Assembly (NCBI RefSeq): GCF_000016325.1 | Contig: NC_009436.1 | Span: forward strand, 3,906,001-3,970,000 | Reading direction: 5' to 3' | Source of the DNA: Enterobacter sp. 638 | GTDB taxonomy: Bacteria > Pseudomonadota > Gammaproteobacteria > Enterobacterales > Enterobacteriaceae | Length of the DNA: 64,000 bases | Shown: positions 11,098 to 22,275 of the stretch, piece by piece | How the letters are laid out: each line of letters opens with the position of its first letter | Numbering within the stretch: position 1 is the stretch's first letter | Notes under the pieces: model-generated | What the model was told of the DNA's origin: nothing | The model's input: only the letters and a program-made list of their open reading frames with translations | Databases searched by the model: none | Program-made: the position numbers and the translations under genes

Positions 11098-11938
11098 AGC
11101 GTTTGTTTTCCTTCGCTGACAGTGTGGCTTCAACCACACGCATAGCTTCTACTGTCTCTTTGACGTCATGGACGCGAATAATGTGCGCGCCTTGCATCGC
11201 CGCAATAACTGCACACGCAAGACTCCCACTCAGACGTTCGCCAGGACCCACATTAAGCAATTGCCCTACCATCGTTTTTCGCGACATCCCAACCAACAAC
11301 GGTAGACCAAAATGGTGAAACGCTGATAAACGCGCAAGCAACTCATAGTTATGGGAGAGATTTTTACCGAATCCGAATCCCGGGTCGAGCAACAATTTCT
11401 CTTTTGCGATACCCGCACGCTCACAACGTGCTATTTGCTCATTAAAGTAGCGATTCACATCGGCAAAAACATCGTCATACTTCGGCGCTGCCTGCATTGT
11501 TTTGGGTTGCCCCTGCATATGCATCAGGCATACCGGCAAACCGGTTTCGGCAGCCGCTTCTAGTGCGCCCGGCTCGGTAAGTGAGCGAATGTCGTTAATG
11601 ATGTGAGCCCCTACTCGCGCGGATTCTCTGATCACTTCAGGTTTAGAAGTATCCACGGAGATCCACACTTCAAAGCGTTGAGCGATCGCTTCCACCACAG
11701 GGATCACGCGCGCTAACTCTTCTTCCACAGTCACGTCCGACGCACCAGGGCGCGTAGATTCGCCGCCGATATCAATAATCGTCGCACCCGCGTTGATCAT
11801 CAGATTGGCATGCTTCACCGCTTCAATCAGCGTGTTGTGCGCGCCGCCGTCGGAGAACGAGTCAGGCGTAACGTTCAGGATCCCCATCACATGCGGATGT
11901 GAGAGATCAAGAGTCGAGTCCTGGGCGAAAAGTTTCAT
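11090..11938 (-). CDS. folP: Dihydropteroate synthase
   Basis: Condenses 6-hydroxymethyl-dihydropterin pyrophosphate with p-aminobenzoate in folate synthesis; the sulfonamide target. The 282-residue TIM-barrel protein carries [14 protein letters not shown] (about 19-32), the pterin-binding [11 protein letters not shown] and the DPGFGFGK and GMSRKT motifs. Length matches E. coli. It follows ftsH and its hairpin at 11973-12000 and overlaps glmM by 8 bases. Confidence 0.97.
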   Translation of the reverse strand: MKLFAQDSTLDLSHPHVMGILNVTPDSFSDGGAHNTLIEAVKHANLMINAGATIIDIGGESTRPGASDVTVEEELARVIPVVEAIAQRFEVWISVDTSKPEVIRESARVGAHIINDIRSLTEPGALEAAAETGLPVCLMHMQGQPKTMQAAPKYDDVFADVNRYFNEQIARCERAGIAKEKLLLDPGFGFGKNLSHNYELLARLSAFHHFGLPLLVGMSRKTMVGQLLNVGPGERLSGSLACAVIAAMQGAHIIRVHDVKETVEAMRVVEATLSAKENKRYE

Positions 11939-11972
11939 GGCTAAATCCCTGGTATTTAAATGAGCAGATAAG

Positions 11973-12000
11973 AAAAACCCCGGAGCAAGCTCCAGGGTTT
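11973..12000 (-). terminator. ftsH terminator
   Basis: In the minus-strand RNA AAACCCTGGAG pairs with CTCCGGGGTTT around a 4-base loop, followed by extra U. It lies between the ftsH stop (12032) and the folP start, so folP-glmM would need read-through or their own promoter. Confidence 0.75.
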
Positions 12001-12031
12001 GGGTATAGATTAACCGATTTCGGGCAGTAAC

Positions 12032-13966
12032 TTATTTGTCGCCCAACTGCTCTGACATGGTATTACCCGGATTTGGCGTACGGGGTTCATCAACCGGACG
12101 CGGCGCACGCGGGGTGCCATTGTTGTCAGAGTTATTAGAAGCGCCTGGGTCTTCCCAACCGGCTGGCGGACGCACTTCGCGGCGAGCCATCAGGTCATCG
12201 ATCTGCGGAGCATCGATAGTCTCATATTTCATGAGCGCATCTTTCATCGAGTGCAGAATATCCAGGTTTTCGTTCAGGATTTCACGTGCGCGGCCATAGT
12301 TGCGTTCAACCAGCGCTTTGACTTCCTGATCGATGATACGTGCTGTTTCATCGGACATATGTTTCGCTTTCGCGACAGAGCGTCCCAGGAATACTTCGCC
12401 ATCTTCTTCCGCATACAGCAGCGGACCAAGTTTGTCGGAGAAGCCCCATTGGGTCACCATGTTACGAGCCAGGTTGGTCGCAACTTTAATGTCGTTCGAC
12501 GCACCGGTAGAAACATGTTCCACACCGTAGATAATTTCTTCAGCAAGACGACCACCGTACAGGGTCGAAATCTGGCTTTCCAGCTTCTGACGGCTGGCGC
12601 TGATTGCATCGCCTTCCGGCAGGAAGAACGTAACACCCAGCGCACGGCCACGTGGAATAATGGTGACTTTGTGTACCGGATCGTGTTCCGGAACCAGACG
12701 ACCAATAATCGCATGACCTGCTTCGTGATATGCCGTGGATTCTTTCTGCGCTTCCGTCATCACCATGGAGCGACGTTCTGCACCCATCATGATTTTGTCT
12801 TTCGCTTTTTCGAATTCCACCATGGACACCACGCGCTTGTTACCACGAGCTGCAAACAGTGCCGCTTCGTTGACCAGGTTTGCCAGGTCAGCACCGGAGA
12901 AGCCCGGTGTACCACGCCCAATGATTGCCGGATCGACATCTGGAGACAGCGGTACGCGACGCATGTGGACTTTCAGAATCTGTTCACGACCACGAACATC
13001 CGGCAAACCAACAACAACCTGACGGTCGAAACGGCCTGGACGAAGCAACGCAGGGTCAAGTACGTCTGGACGGTTAGTCGCAGCAATAACGATAATACCT
13101 TCGTTACCTTCGAAGCCATCCATCTCAACCAACATCTGGTTCAGCGTCTGTTCACGTTCATCGTGACCACCGCCCAGACCTGCGCCACGCTGGCGGCCTA
13201 CGGCGTCGATTTCATCGATGAAGATAATGCACGGTGCTGCCTTCTTAGCCTGTTCGAACATGTCACGCACACGAGATGCGCCCACACCCACGAACATTTC
13301 GACGAAGTCAGAACCAGAAATAGTAAAGAACGGTACTTTCGCTTCACCCGCGATGGCTTTCGCCAACAGCGTTTTACCGGTACCCGGAGGGCCGACCATC
13401 AGAACGCCTTTCGGAATCTTACCGCCCAGTTTCTGGAAACGGCTTGGCTCACGCAGGTATTCAACAAGTTCCGCCACTTCGTCTTTTGCTTCGTCACAGC
13501 CTGCAACGTCAGCAAAAGTGGTCTTGATCTGGTCTTCCGTAAGCATACGCGCCTTGCTCTTACCGAACGACATGGCACCTTTGCCACCGCCGCCCTGCAT
13601 TTGGCGCATAAAGAAGATCCAGACACCGATAAGCAGCAGCATCGGGAACCAGGAAATGAAGATAGAAGCCAGCAGGCTCGGTTCTTCCGGCGGCTCACCT
13701 ACCACCTTGACGTTTTTAGTCAGAAGGTTATCAAGCAGCTTAGGATCGTTCACCGGGATGTAAGTCGTGTAACGGTTACTATCTTTCTTGGTAACGTTGA
13801 TCTCACGTCCGTTGATACGCGCTTCGCGAACCTGGTCCTGATTGACCTCTTGCAGGAAGGTAGAATAATCCACCTTGCGGCCATTCGACTCGCTGGGCCC
13901 AAAGCTCTGGAACACTGACATCAGCACAACGGCAATGACCAGCCAGAGTATTAGGTTTTTCGCCAT
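12032..13966 (-). CDS. ftsH: ATP-dependent zinc metalloprotease FtsH (HflB)
   Basis: Membrane-anchored AAA+ protease that degrades LpxC, sigma-32 and damaged membrane proteins. The 644-residue protein has an N-terminal transmembrane helix (about 4-22), a periplasmic domain, a second helix (about 97-117), the AAA domain with Walker A GPPGTGKT, Walker [10 protein letters not shown] and SRH, and the M41 peptidase motif HEAGH (about 414). The tail TMSEQLGDK matches E. coli. I chose the ATG at 13966 as in K-12; a TTG three codons upstream (13975) has a better-placed GAGG and is a real alternative. Upstream rlmE lies in the same direction, as in E. coli. Confidence 0.97.
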   Translation of the reverse strand: MAKNLILWLVIAVVLMSVFQSFGPSESNGRKVDYSTFLQEVNQDQVREARINGREINVTKKDSNRYTTYIPVNDPKLLDNLLTKNVKVVGEPPEEPSLLASIFISWFPMLLLIGVWIFFMRQMQGGGGKGAMSFGKSKARMLTEDQIKTTFADVAGCDEAKDEVAELVEYLREPSRFQKLGGKIPKGVLMVGPPGTGKTLLAKAIAGEAKVPFFTISGSDFVEMFVGVGASRVRDMFEQAKKAAPCIIFIDEIDAVGRQRGAGLGGGHDEREQTLNQMLVEMDGFEGNEGIIVIAATNRPDVLDPALLRPGRFDRQVVVGLPDVRGREQILKVHMRRVPLSPDVDPAIIGRGTPGFSGADLANLVNEAALFAARGNKRVVSMVEFEKAKDKIMMGAERRSMVMTEAQKESTAYHEAGHAIIGRLVPEHDPVHKVTIIPRGRALGVTFFLPEGDAISASRQKLESQISTLYGGRLAEEIIYGVEHVSTGASNDIKVATNLARNMVTQWGFSDKLGPLLYAEEDGEVFLGRSVAKAKHMSDETARIIDQEVKALVERNYGRAREILNENLDILHSMKDALMKYETIDAPQIDDLMARREVRPPAGWEDPGASNNSDNNGTPRAPRPVDEPRTPNPGNTMSEQLGDK

Positions 13967-14068
13967 GTCACTCAAGGGATGAACCTCATATTACAACTGT
14001 GTTAAAAACAGCGTCAGGATAGTCTGCACCTGGCTTTTCTCAAACTCGCGTTTAAAATCAACCGGTTA

Positions 14069-14695
14069 TCATTTACGTCCTGTCGCTACAATATACACTT
14101 CTCGTGAACGAGCACGGGAAGAGTCCGGCTTACGAACTTTCACCTTCGCAAACAGGGAGCGAATTTCCTTAAGATACTCCTCGAAACCTTCGCCCTGGAA
14201 CACCTTCACTACAAAACTACCACCAGGTGCTAGAACATCACGAGACATTTCTAACGCCAGTTCAACCAGATACATGGAACGGGGGATATCCACCGCTGGT
14301 GTTCCGCACATATTTGGCGCCATATCCGACATGACAACTTGAACCTTACTGTCACCGACTCGTTCAAGCAGCGCTTTAAGCACTAATTCATCACGAAAAT
14401 CGCCCTGAAGGAAGTCAACACCGACGATTGGATCCATTGGTAAAAGATCGCAAGCGATGATTCGACCCTGGCCACCAATCTGCGTAACCGCATACTGAGA
14501 CCATCCACCGGGTGCAGCACCGAGATCAACAATCGTCATTCCCGGTTTAAAGAGTTTGTCACTTTGCTGTATTTCATCAAGTTTAAACCAGGCGCGGGAA
14601 CGCAATCCCTTTTTCTGCGCCTGTAGAACATATTTATCGCTAAAGTGTTCCTGGAGCCAGCGGCTGGAGCTGGCAGAACGCTTTTTACCTGTCAT
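14069..14695 (-). CDS. rlmE: 23S rRNA 2'-O-methyltransferase (U2552)
   Basis: Heat-shock methyltransferase (RrmJ/FtsJ) that methylates U2552 in the A-loop of the 50S subunit using SAM. The 208-residue protein shows the SAM motif [11 protein letters not shown] (57-67) and all four catalytic residues at the expected numbers: Lys38, Asp124, Lys164 and Glu199. It lies 102 bases upstream of ftsH in the same direction, the usual rlmE-ftsH operon, and is divergent from yhbY. Confidence 0.97.
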   Translation of the reverse strand: MTGKKRSASSSRWLQEHFSDKYVLQAQKKGLRSRAWFKLDEIQQSDKLFKPGMTIVDLGAAPGGWSQYAVTQIGGQGRIIACDLLPMDPIVGVDFLQGDFRDELVLKALLERVGDSKVQVVMSDMAPNMCGTPAVDIPRSMYLVELALEMSRDVLAPGGSFVVKVFQGEGFEEYLKEIRSLFAKVKVRKPDSSRARSREVYIVATGRK

Positions 14696-14821
14696 TTCAC
14701 TTTCCGTCCTGGTTCATCGTAATTTGCCTGTGACGTAAATTTCTACGCAGCTATTTGGCGATATAAGGGAGATGGCGGTAGAATGAACCGTTTTCAATCC
14801 CAACGTAAGCAAAAATATACG

Positions 14822-15115
14822 ATGAATCTGAGTACTAAACAAAAACAGCACCTTAAAGGTCTGGCACATCCACTCAAGCCTGTAGTCATGCTTGGCAACA
14901 ATGGTTTGACCGAAGGGGTGCTTGCCGAGATCGAACTAGCGCTTGAGCACCACGAGTTAATCAAGGTGAAAATCGCCTCTGAAGACAGAGACTCTAAAAC
15001 CTTAATCGTGGAAGCAATCGTGCGTGAAACCGGTGCCTGTAATGTACAGGTTATCGGTAAAACGCTGGTGCTCTATCGCCCGACTAAAGAGCGTAAAATC
15101 TCGCTACCACGCTAA
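14822..15115 (+). CDS. yhbY: Ribosome assembly RNA-binding protein YhbY
   Basis: A small CRM-domain protein associated with pre-50S particles. The 97-residue product begins MNLSTKQKQHLKGLAHPLKP and contains the CRM hallmark GNNGLTEGVLAEIELALEHHELIKVKI. I use the ATG at 14822 for the family length; the frame stays open 13 codons upstream. Divergent from rlmE and convergent with greA, with a shared hairpin at 15202-15225. Confidence 0.92.
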   Translation: MNLSTKQKQHLKGLAHPLKPVVMLGNNGLTEGVLAEIELALEHHELIKVKIASEDRDSKTLIVEAIVRETGACNVQVIGKTLVLYRPTKERKISLPR

Positions 15116-15201
15116 GAATATCCCGAATCGAACACATTTTCTGTGTAAAACGAGGGATTTCCATGAGTAGGTGAGCAAAATGCCATGCTCCGACAGTTGA
15201 T

Positions 15202-15225
15202 AAAAGGCCGCTATGCGGCCTTTTT
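15202..15225. terminator. Bidirectional terminator between yhbY and greA
   Basis: AAAAGGCCGC / GCGGCCTTTT around a TAT loop with five T on the plus side and A4 on the other, so both convergent transcripts would end in a U run. Confidence 0.85.
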
Positions 15226-15266
15226 CCTTTCTTTACAATGTATCAACATCTGCGCTGAGATGCGAA

Positions 15267-15743
15267 TCAGAGGTATTCGACCTTAATAATTTCGAATTCC
15301 ACTTCACCGCCAGGCGTACGGATGACAACAACATCCTCTTCTTCCTTGCCAATCAGACCACGCGCAATGGGTGAGTTTACAGAGATTAAATTCTGTTTAA
15401 AGTCTGCTTCGTCATCACCCACGATGCGATAAGTCTGTTCTTCGTCATTGTCCAGGTTCAGCACTTTTACCGAAGCGCCAAAGATCACGCGGCCCGTATT
15501 TGGGATTTTGGTGATATCGATAACCTGCGCATTAGACAGCTTAGCCTCGATATCTTTAATGCGCCCTTCGCAAAAACCCTGCTGCTCACGCGCAGCGTGA
15601 TATTCAGCGTTCTCTTTCAGATCACCATGCTCACGCGCATCTGCAATGGCAGAAATGATCTCAGGACGGCGAACCGATTTCAGGAAATCCAGTTCTTCGC
15701 GCAGTTTTTCTGCACCACGTAGGGTCATCGGAATAGCTTGCAT
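15267..15743 (-). CDS. greA: Transcript cleavage factor GreA
   Basis: Enters the secondary channel of RNA polymerase and stimulates cleavage of backtracked RNA. The 158-residue protein has the N-terminal coiled coil (about 1-75) with acidic tip residues Asp41 and Glu44 in DLKENAEY, and the C-terminal FKBP-like domain (about 80-158). Length equals E. coli. It is preceded by a structured leader with an attenuator-like hairpin (15832-15867) and by overlapping sigma-70 and sigma-E promoter motifs (15883-15921). Confidence 0.97.
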   Translation of the reverse strand: MQAIPMTLRGAEKLREELDFLKSVRRPEIISAIADAREHGDLKENAEYHAAREQQGFCEGRIKDIEAKLSNAQVIDITKIPNTGRVIFGASVKVLNLDNDEEQTYRIVGDDEADFKQNLISVNSPIARGLIGKEEEDVVVIRTPGGEVEFEIIKVEYL

Positions 15744-15831
15744 TTGTTTTACCTCTTAAACATTCCTGTTGGGAGTGACTTACCCCGACTACCGGCCTCG
15801 CAGACTTCAATGCCTGTCTCAGGTCAGGAGC

Positions 15832-15867
15832 AAAAGAAAACTGACCCGGAAGCAAAGTTCCAGGTCA
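15832..15867 (-). ncRNA. Leader terminator of greA (GraL-like short RNA)
   Basis: In the minus-strand leader, TGACCTGGAA (15867-15858) and TTCCGGGTCA (15851-15842) form a 10-bp stem followed by GTTTTCTTTT, i.e. an intrinsic terminator about 90 bases before the greA ATG. In E. coli the greA leader produces short GraL RNAs by this kind of early termination. The structure is seen; the name and function are inferred from that similarity. Confidence 0.6.
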
Positions 15868-15882
15868 GCAGCAATTTTTCAA

Positions 15883-15921
15883 TTTGATACGTATTTTACC
15901 GCGAAGTTCACTATGGGTCAT
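15883..15921 (-). promoter_or_regulatory. Overlapping sigma-70 and sigma-E promoters of greA
   Basis: Minus strand: ATGACC (15921-15916), 17-base spacer, TAAAAT (15898-15893) as a sigma-70 promoter. Interleaved with it, GAACTT (15909-15904), 16-base spacer and TCAAA (15887-15883) fits the sigma-E pattern. E. coli greA is likewise reported to have both promoter types. Confidence 0.6.
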
Positions 15922-15986
15922 CGTTTACTTTACAGGGCGTTGCACCGTAGTATGGCGGTTTGTTTACGGGTTGTTAGCGCGAGATT

Positions 15987-17420
15987 ATGCGATTTTCCAG
16001 ATTTATCATCGGATTGACTACCAGTATGGCATTCACTGCAAACGCAGCGAATGTTGATGAATACATCAATCAACTCCCTGCTGGCGCTAACCTTGCGCTC
16101 ATGGTGCAAAAAGTGGGTGCCCAGGCGCCGGAGATTGATTATCACAGCCAGCAAATGGCCCTGCCCGCCAGTACGCAGAAAGTGATTACGGCGCTGGCTG
16201 CGCTGTTGCAACTCGGACCAGACTTCCGTTTCACCACGACGCTTGAGACCAAAGGGAATGTGGAAAGCGGCGTTCTGAAAGGTGACTTGATTGCTCGATT
16301 TGGCGGCGATCCGACGTTTAAACGTCAGGATATCCGCAATATGGTCGCCGTTCTGAAAAAGTCCGGCATCCAAAAAATCGAGGGCAATGTGCTGATCGAC
16401 ACGTCTATTTTCGCGAGTCACGATAAAGCGCCCGGCTGGCCATGGAATGACATGACGCAATGCTTTAGCGCGCCCCCTGCCGCCGCTATTGTTGACCGCA
16501 ACTGTTTCTCGATTTCGCTTTACAGCGCACCAAAACCCGACGATTTAGCTTTTATCCGCGTGGCCTCTTATTACCCAGTGACCATGTTCAGCCAGGTCAG
16601 AACCCTGGCGAAAGGCTCACCGGATGCGCAATATTGTGAACTGGATGTCGTTCCCGGCGATCTCAATCGCTTTACGTTGACGGGCTGCCTGACGCAACGC
16701 GCTGACCCCCTGCCGTTGGCTTTCGCTATCCAGGATGGCGCAAGTTATGCAGGTGCGATTCTGAAAGATGAGCTAAAACAGGCTAATATCACGTATTCAG
16801 GCACGTTGTTACGTCAGACGCAACCAAGTGAAGCAGGTACGGTGATTGCCAGCAAGCAATCCGCTCCACTGCACGACTTGCTTAAGATTATGCTGAAAAA
16901 ATCGGACAACATGATTGCCGATACCGTATTCCGCATGATCGGGCACGCGCGTTTTGGCGTTCCAGGAACCTGGCGCGCAGGTTCAGATGCTGTTCGTCAG
17001 ATTTTGCGCCAGCAGGCGGGAATCGATCTTGGGAATACTATCGCTGTTGATGGCTCTGGCCTTTCACGGCATAACTTGATCTCTCCAGCAACAATGATGC
17101 AAGTTCTTCAGTACATTGCCCAGCATGACACTGAGCTAAACTTTATTTCGATGCTGCCGTTGGCGGGCTACGATGGATCTCTGCAGTATCGCGCAGGCCT
17201 TCACGCCGCGGGCGTCGATGGTAAAGTCTCCGCTAAAACAGGCTCGTTACAGGGTGTGTATAACCTGGCTGGCTTTATTACCACGGCCAGCGGGCAGCGT
17301 ATGGCGTTTGTTCAGTATCTCTCCGGCTATGCCGTCGAACCGGGTGACCAGCGTAATCGTCGTATTCCTCTGGTCCGATTCGAAAGCAGGCTTTACAAGG
17401 ACATTTATCAGAATAACTAG
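15987..17420 (+). CDS. dacB: D-alanyl-D-alanine carboxypeptidase/endopeptidase PBP4
   Basis: Periplasmic class C low-molecular-mass PBP that trims and cleaves D-Ala cross-links. The 477-residue protein has a signal peptide (about 1-20, ending ANA), the active-site SxxK motif STQK with Ser62, an inserted domain typical of PBP4, the SDN motif in KKSDNMIADT (about 306) and the KTG motif in SAKTGSLQG (about 417). Unlike K-12, where dacB ends a unit facing obgE, here a response regulator starts 2 bases after its TAG stop, so dacB leads a three-gene plus-strand operon. Confidence 0.97.
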   Translation: MRFSRFIIGLTTSMAFTANAANVDEYINQLPAGANLALMVQKVGAQAPEIDYHSQQMALPASTQKVITALAALLQLGPDFRFTTTLETKGNVESGVLKGDLIARFGGDPTFKRQDIRNMVAVLKKSGIQKIEGNVLIDTSIFASHDKAPGWPWNDMTQCFSAPPAAAIVDRNCFSISLYSAPKPDDLAFIRVASYYPVTMFSQVRTLAKGSPDAQYCELDVVPGDLNRFTLTGCLTQRADPLPLAFAIQDGASYAGAILKDELKQANITYSGTLLRQTQPSEAGTVIASKQSAPLHDLLKIMLKKSDNMIADTVFRMIGHARFGVPGTWRAGSDAVRQILRQQAGIDLGNTIAVDGSGLSRHNLISPATMMQVLQYIAQHDTELNFISMLPLAGYDGSLQYRAGLHAAGVDGKVSAKTGSLQGVYNLAGFITTASGQRMAFVQYLSGYAVEPGDQRNRRIPLVRFESRLYKDIYQNN

Positions 17421-17422
17421 CG

Positions 17423-18085
17423 ATGAAATTACTCATTGTTGAAGACGATCTTCTTTTACAGGAAGGGCTGGCTCTGGGGCTTGCCAACGAAGGCTATGCG
17501 CTGGACTGTGCGGCTACCGCCGCAGAGGCTGACTCGCTGATTCAAAGCGGTGAGTACAGCCTTGTTATCCTCGATCTGGGCCTCCCTGACAAAGACGGCG
17601 CGACGCTGCTGAGCCAGTGGCGTCGTCGCGGCGTTGATAATCCGGTTCTCATCCTGACTGCTCGCGACGCCATTGAAGACAGAATTCATGGACTTGATTC
17701 AGGCGCAGATGATTATCTGGTCAAACCTTTTGCGCTTGCTGAATTACAGGCTCGAGCGCGCGCGCTGATTCGCCGCTATCAGGGCCACAGCGATAATCAG
17801 GTAGTCGATGGCGACCTCACCCTGAATCTGCAAACCCAGCAGGTTCTGTGCGATTCTCACCCCGTCGAAGTCACGCCAAAAGAGTTTGCTCTGCTCACGC
17901 GTCTGATTATGCGGTCAGGGCAAACCGTGCACCGCGAAACGCTGCAGCAGGATATTTACAGTTGGCAAGACGATCCGGGCTCGAACACACTCGAAGTTCA
18001 CATTCATAACCTGCGACGTAAGCTCGGCAAAGATCGGATCAAAACCGTCCGTGGCGTCGGGTATCGTCTTGAGAGCCAAAAATGA
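17423..18085 (+). CDS. BasR/PmrA-like OmpR-family response regulator
   Basis: The 220-residue protein has a receiver domain with phospho-acceptor Asp51 in LVILDLGLPDKDG, Thr79 and Lys101 (DYLVKPFALAEL), and a C-terminal winged-helix domain (SNTLEVHIHNLRRKLGKDRIKTVRGVGY). It most resembles BasR/PmrA, more than QseB, and I recall dacB-linked pmrAB loci in Yersinia and Serratia. It starts 2 bases after dacB without a recognisable ribosome site (upstream bases lack any GGAG or AGG), so translation is probably coupled to dacB. The stop overlaps the sensor kinase start (ATGA). In other enterics PmrA targets lipid A modification genes; the regulon here is unknown. Confidence 0.85.
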   Translation: MKLLIVEDDLLLQEGLALGLANEGYALDCAATAAEADSLIQSGEYSLVILDLGLPDKDGATLLSQWRRRGVDNPVLILTARDAIEDRIHGLDSGADDYLVKPFALAELQARARALIRRYQGHSDNQVVDGDLTLNLQTQQVLCDSHPVEVTPKEFALLTRLIMRSGQTVHRETLQQDIYSWQDDPGSNTLEVHIHNLRRKLGKDRIKTVRGVGYRLESQK

Positions 18086-19125
18086 ACAGCATGCGTCGGC
18101 GCTTGATGGTTTTGCTGGCGGTCATTCTGTTATTTTTCCAGCTCATCAGCGTGATTTGGCTTTGGCATGAAAGCCGAGAGCAAATTAGCTTCCTGGTGAG
18201 CGAAACCCTCTCAGCCAAAGCGCGTAACCAACATGTTGAAAAGGAAATCCGCGAAGCCATTGCGTCGCTCCTCGTTCCTTCGCTGGTGATGGTCGGTTTC
18301 ACACTGTTTTTCTCTTTCTGGGCGATTACCTGGATAACGCGCCCCCTCAACAAGCTGCGTATTAGCCTGGCGAATCGTTCCGCAGATAATCTCTCGCCTC
18401 TTCCTGAATTTTCCGATATGGAAGAGATTGGTGCCGTCACGACGTCTCTGAACCAACTGCTGGCTCGCCTGGACCACACTATTAAGCAAGAGCGTCTATT
18501 TACCGCTGACGCTGCTCATGAGCTGCGAACGCCGCTGGCCGGGATTCGGCTCCATCTTGAACTCATGGCGCAATCAGGCACTCCACAGGCATCCACGCTT
18601 ATTGATCGTATCGATCAGCTCATGCATACGGTTGAACAGCTTTTGATGCTGGCACGGGCGGGACAAGCCATGGCGAGTGGTCATTACAATACCGTCAGTT
18701 GGACAAAACATATTATTGCCCCGTTAAAGCTGGAGCATGAATTCAAAGATCATCCGGTGATTTGGCCCGCGCAAAGCGAGCTAACCGTACAGGGCGATGC
18801 CATATTGCTGCGCCTGATGCTGCGGAACTTATTGGAAAACGCCGCTCGATACAGTCCACCTGGCACCACTATCAAAATCGCACTGGTTGAACATGAAGGC
18901 GGGACACAAGTGAGCGTTATCGATAATGGGCCGGGAATTGATGAAGCGCATAGGCATTCAATTACCGAACCTTTCCGTCGACTCGATCAACGCTATGGCG
19001 GGAGTGGTCTGGGGCTGAGTATTGTTCAGCGCATCGTGCAGCTTCACCGTGGCCATTTACGGCTCGAGAATGCGCCTGAGGGCGGGTTAATCGCCAGTTG
19101 CTGGCTACCGTCGACGTTGAGCTAA
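18082..19125 (+). CDS. BasS/PmrB-like sensor histidine kinase
   Basis: The 347-residue kinase has transmembrane helices at about 8-28 and 62-86 enclosing a periplasmic loop of only about 35 residues, a HAMP region, the H-box ADAAHELRTPLAG with His146, then N (NLLENAARYSP), G1 (DNGPGID) and G2 (GGSGLGLSI) boxes. The segment ISVIWLWHESREQI and the following EKEIREAIASLLVPS closely match E. coli BasS. Two ExxE motifs are in the loop (Glu30/Glu33 and Glu55/Glu58); such motifs bind Fe3+ in Salmonella PmrB. It overlaps its regulator by 4 bases. Signal (ferric iron, mild acid) is inferred from the family only. Confidence 0.87.
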   Translation: MNSMRRRLMVLLAVILLFFQLISVIWLWHESREQISFLVSETLSAKARNQHVEKEIREAIASLLVPSLVMVGFTLFFSFWAITWITRPLNKLRISLANRSADNLSPLPEFSDMEEIGAVTTSLNQLLARLDHTIKQERLFTADAAHELRTPLAGIRLHLELMAQSGTPQASTLIDRIDQLMHTVEQLLMLARAGQAMASGHYNTVSWTKHIIAPLKLEHEFKDHPVIWPAQSELTVQGDAILLRLMLRNLLENAARYSPPGTTIKIALVEHEGGTQVSVIDNGPGIDEAHRHSITEPFRRLDQRYGGSGLGLSIVQRIVQLHRGHLRLENAPEGGLIASCWLPSTLS

Positions 19126-19133
19126 AATGCGTT

Positions 19134-19160
19134 AAAAAAAAGCCCCCTTCAACAGGGGGC
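19134..19160. terminator. Terminator shared by obgE and the kinase gene
   Basis: GCCCCCT / AGGGGGC stem (19142-19148 with 19154-19160). Read on the minus strand it ends in eight U, a strong terminator for obgE; on the plus strand the tail is only CTTTC. Confidence 0.8.
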
Positions 19161-19171
19161 CTTTCATGGAA

Positions 19172-20365
<1,194 letters not shown>

Positions 20366-21331
20366 TCATTCGCCTGAGCGGGGGACAACTACAACCGCTT
20401 CATTTTTGCGCCAACGTCCCCAAAGACGATGACCAATGGCGGAATACATCGCGCCCGCAACCACGACAAACGCACCGAGATATCCCAAGAGGTTTAACAT
20501 CGGTTTGACGAAGAAATCGGGCCAGGCCATTGATAATAAATCTGAAAATAACAGCGTAAAAAGCGGCGTGAGCGTAATTAATGCACTCACTTGTGCTGCT
20601 TGCCAGCGCGCCATCGCTTCGGCCAGCGCGCCATAACCGACCAGCGTGTTAAGCCCACAAAAAATGAGACACGCCAGTTGCCAGTCGCTGAGCTGGGTAA
20701 TAACACCCGGTTTTGCTAACGGCAATAATGCTATTGTACACAAAGTGTACAATAAAAAGAGAATCTGCGGTGAGCCGAGCCTGCGCAATAACACCTTTTG
20801 CGCGACACCATATGTCACCCAGACCGTTGCTGCCCCAACACCGAAAATCACACCCCAGGTGTAATCCGTCAGGCGGGTAAAAATCTCGATCAGGCTGGTG
20901 TTGAAAAACATCACCAGACCGCATAACAACATACTTGCACCCACTATCTGCGTGACACGCATCTTCTCCTTAAGGATAAACACGCTGGCAACCATCATGC
21001 CCACAGGCGAAAGCTGACCAATGACCTGTGATGCGGTGGGGCTTAAATATTGCAGAGAAGAACTGAACAGAATGAAGTTACCGAACAGGCCAGCCGTTGC
21101 GATAGCCAGGAGAATCAGCCAACGCGGTTTACGAAAAATCCGCAATGGCGGAAGTTTTCCTTTTATCGCCAGAATCGCGCCAAGGCCAATACTGGCCATT
21201 AAAAAGCGATAAAACACTACCGTAGGCGGTTCCATGACTTCCAGAACCTGCTTCATGGCAATGGGCAACGCTCCCCAGCACACCGCCGTAGTGAGTGCCA
21301 AAAGAATACCGATGCCTGCCTGCTGTTTCAT
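20366..21331 (-). CDS. yhbE: EamA-family (DMT) membrane transporter
   Basis: A 321-residue inner-membrane protein with about ten hydrophobic segments and two EamA repeats, each starting near the pattern CWGALPIAMKQ and TLVGYGALAEAMARWQAA. It is the YhbE protein that lies between rpmA and obgE in enterics. Substrate is not known; members of the superfamily export metabolites or drugs. It sits after the rplU-rpmA terminator, so expression depends on read-through or an internal promoter. Confidence 0.88.
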   Translation of the reverse strand: MKQQAGIGILLALTTAVCWGALPIAMKQVLEVMEPPTVVFYRFLMASIGLGAILAIKGKLPPLRIFRKPRWLILLAIATAGLFGNFILFSSSLQYLSPTASQVIGQLSPVGMMVASVFILKEKMRVTQIVGASMLLCGLVMFFNTSLIEIFTRLTDYTWGVIFGVGAATVWVTYGVAQKVLLRRLGSPQILFLLYTLCTIALLPLAKPGVITQLSDWQLACLIFCGLNTLVGYGALAEAMARWQAAQVSALITLTPLFTLLFSDLLSMAWPDFFVKPMLNLLGYLGAFVVVAGAMYSAIGHRLWGRWRKNEAVVVVPRSGE

Positions 21332-21372
21332 GCCCGTTTTTCCTGCAGAAAATTTTTCCGGGTTTTCAATGT

Positions 21373-21402
21373 AAAAAGCCCCGCAACACGTTGCGGGGCT
21401 TT
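21373..21402 (-). terminator. rplU-rpmA terminator
   Basis: A perfect 10-bp stem GCCCCGCAAC / GTTGCGGGGC (21378-21387 with 21390-21399) extended by A-U pairs, with a U run on the minus-strand RNA. It lies about 25 bases after the rpmA stop. Confidence 0.9.
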
Positions 21403-21427
21403 AATCCGTTACCGGACCACGAAAAAC

Positions 21428-21685
<258 letters not shown>

Positions 21686-21704
21686 TTAAATCTCTCCTCA
21701 GGTC

Positions 21705-22061
<357 letters not shown>

Positions 22062-22087
22062 CTATAAATATTCACAATAGGGCGCGA

Positions 22088-22116
22088 ATATTACGCAAAA
22101 CGCGAGCCTTTGACAA
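22088..22116 (-). promoter_or_regulatory. rplU-rpmA promoter
   Basis: Minus strand TTGTCA (22116-22111), 17-base spacer, TAATAT (22093-22088), followed by a GC-rich discriminator, 72 bases before the rplU ATG. Near-consensus hexamers and perfect spacing. Confidence 0.8.
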
Positions 22117-22275
22117 GTGCTACCATCAATACATGAAGAAAAAAAACACAACACGTACGGTAACGTTTATCTGAGCCGTTTTTTCAGTACAATCAGGCAT
22201 ACTATTTGATAAACCAAAACCCTACGTTAGCCCATTTGATATGTGGTAAACAGGATAAGAAGCCCGGCTTTTGCG

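Noticed and set aside
12251..13918. Long open frame (about 555 codons) opposite ftsH
   Set aside because: Shadow of a strongly conserved gene; no family motif and no ribosome site.
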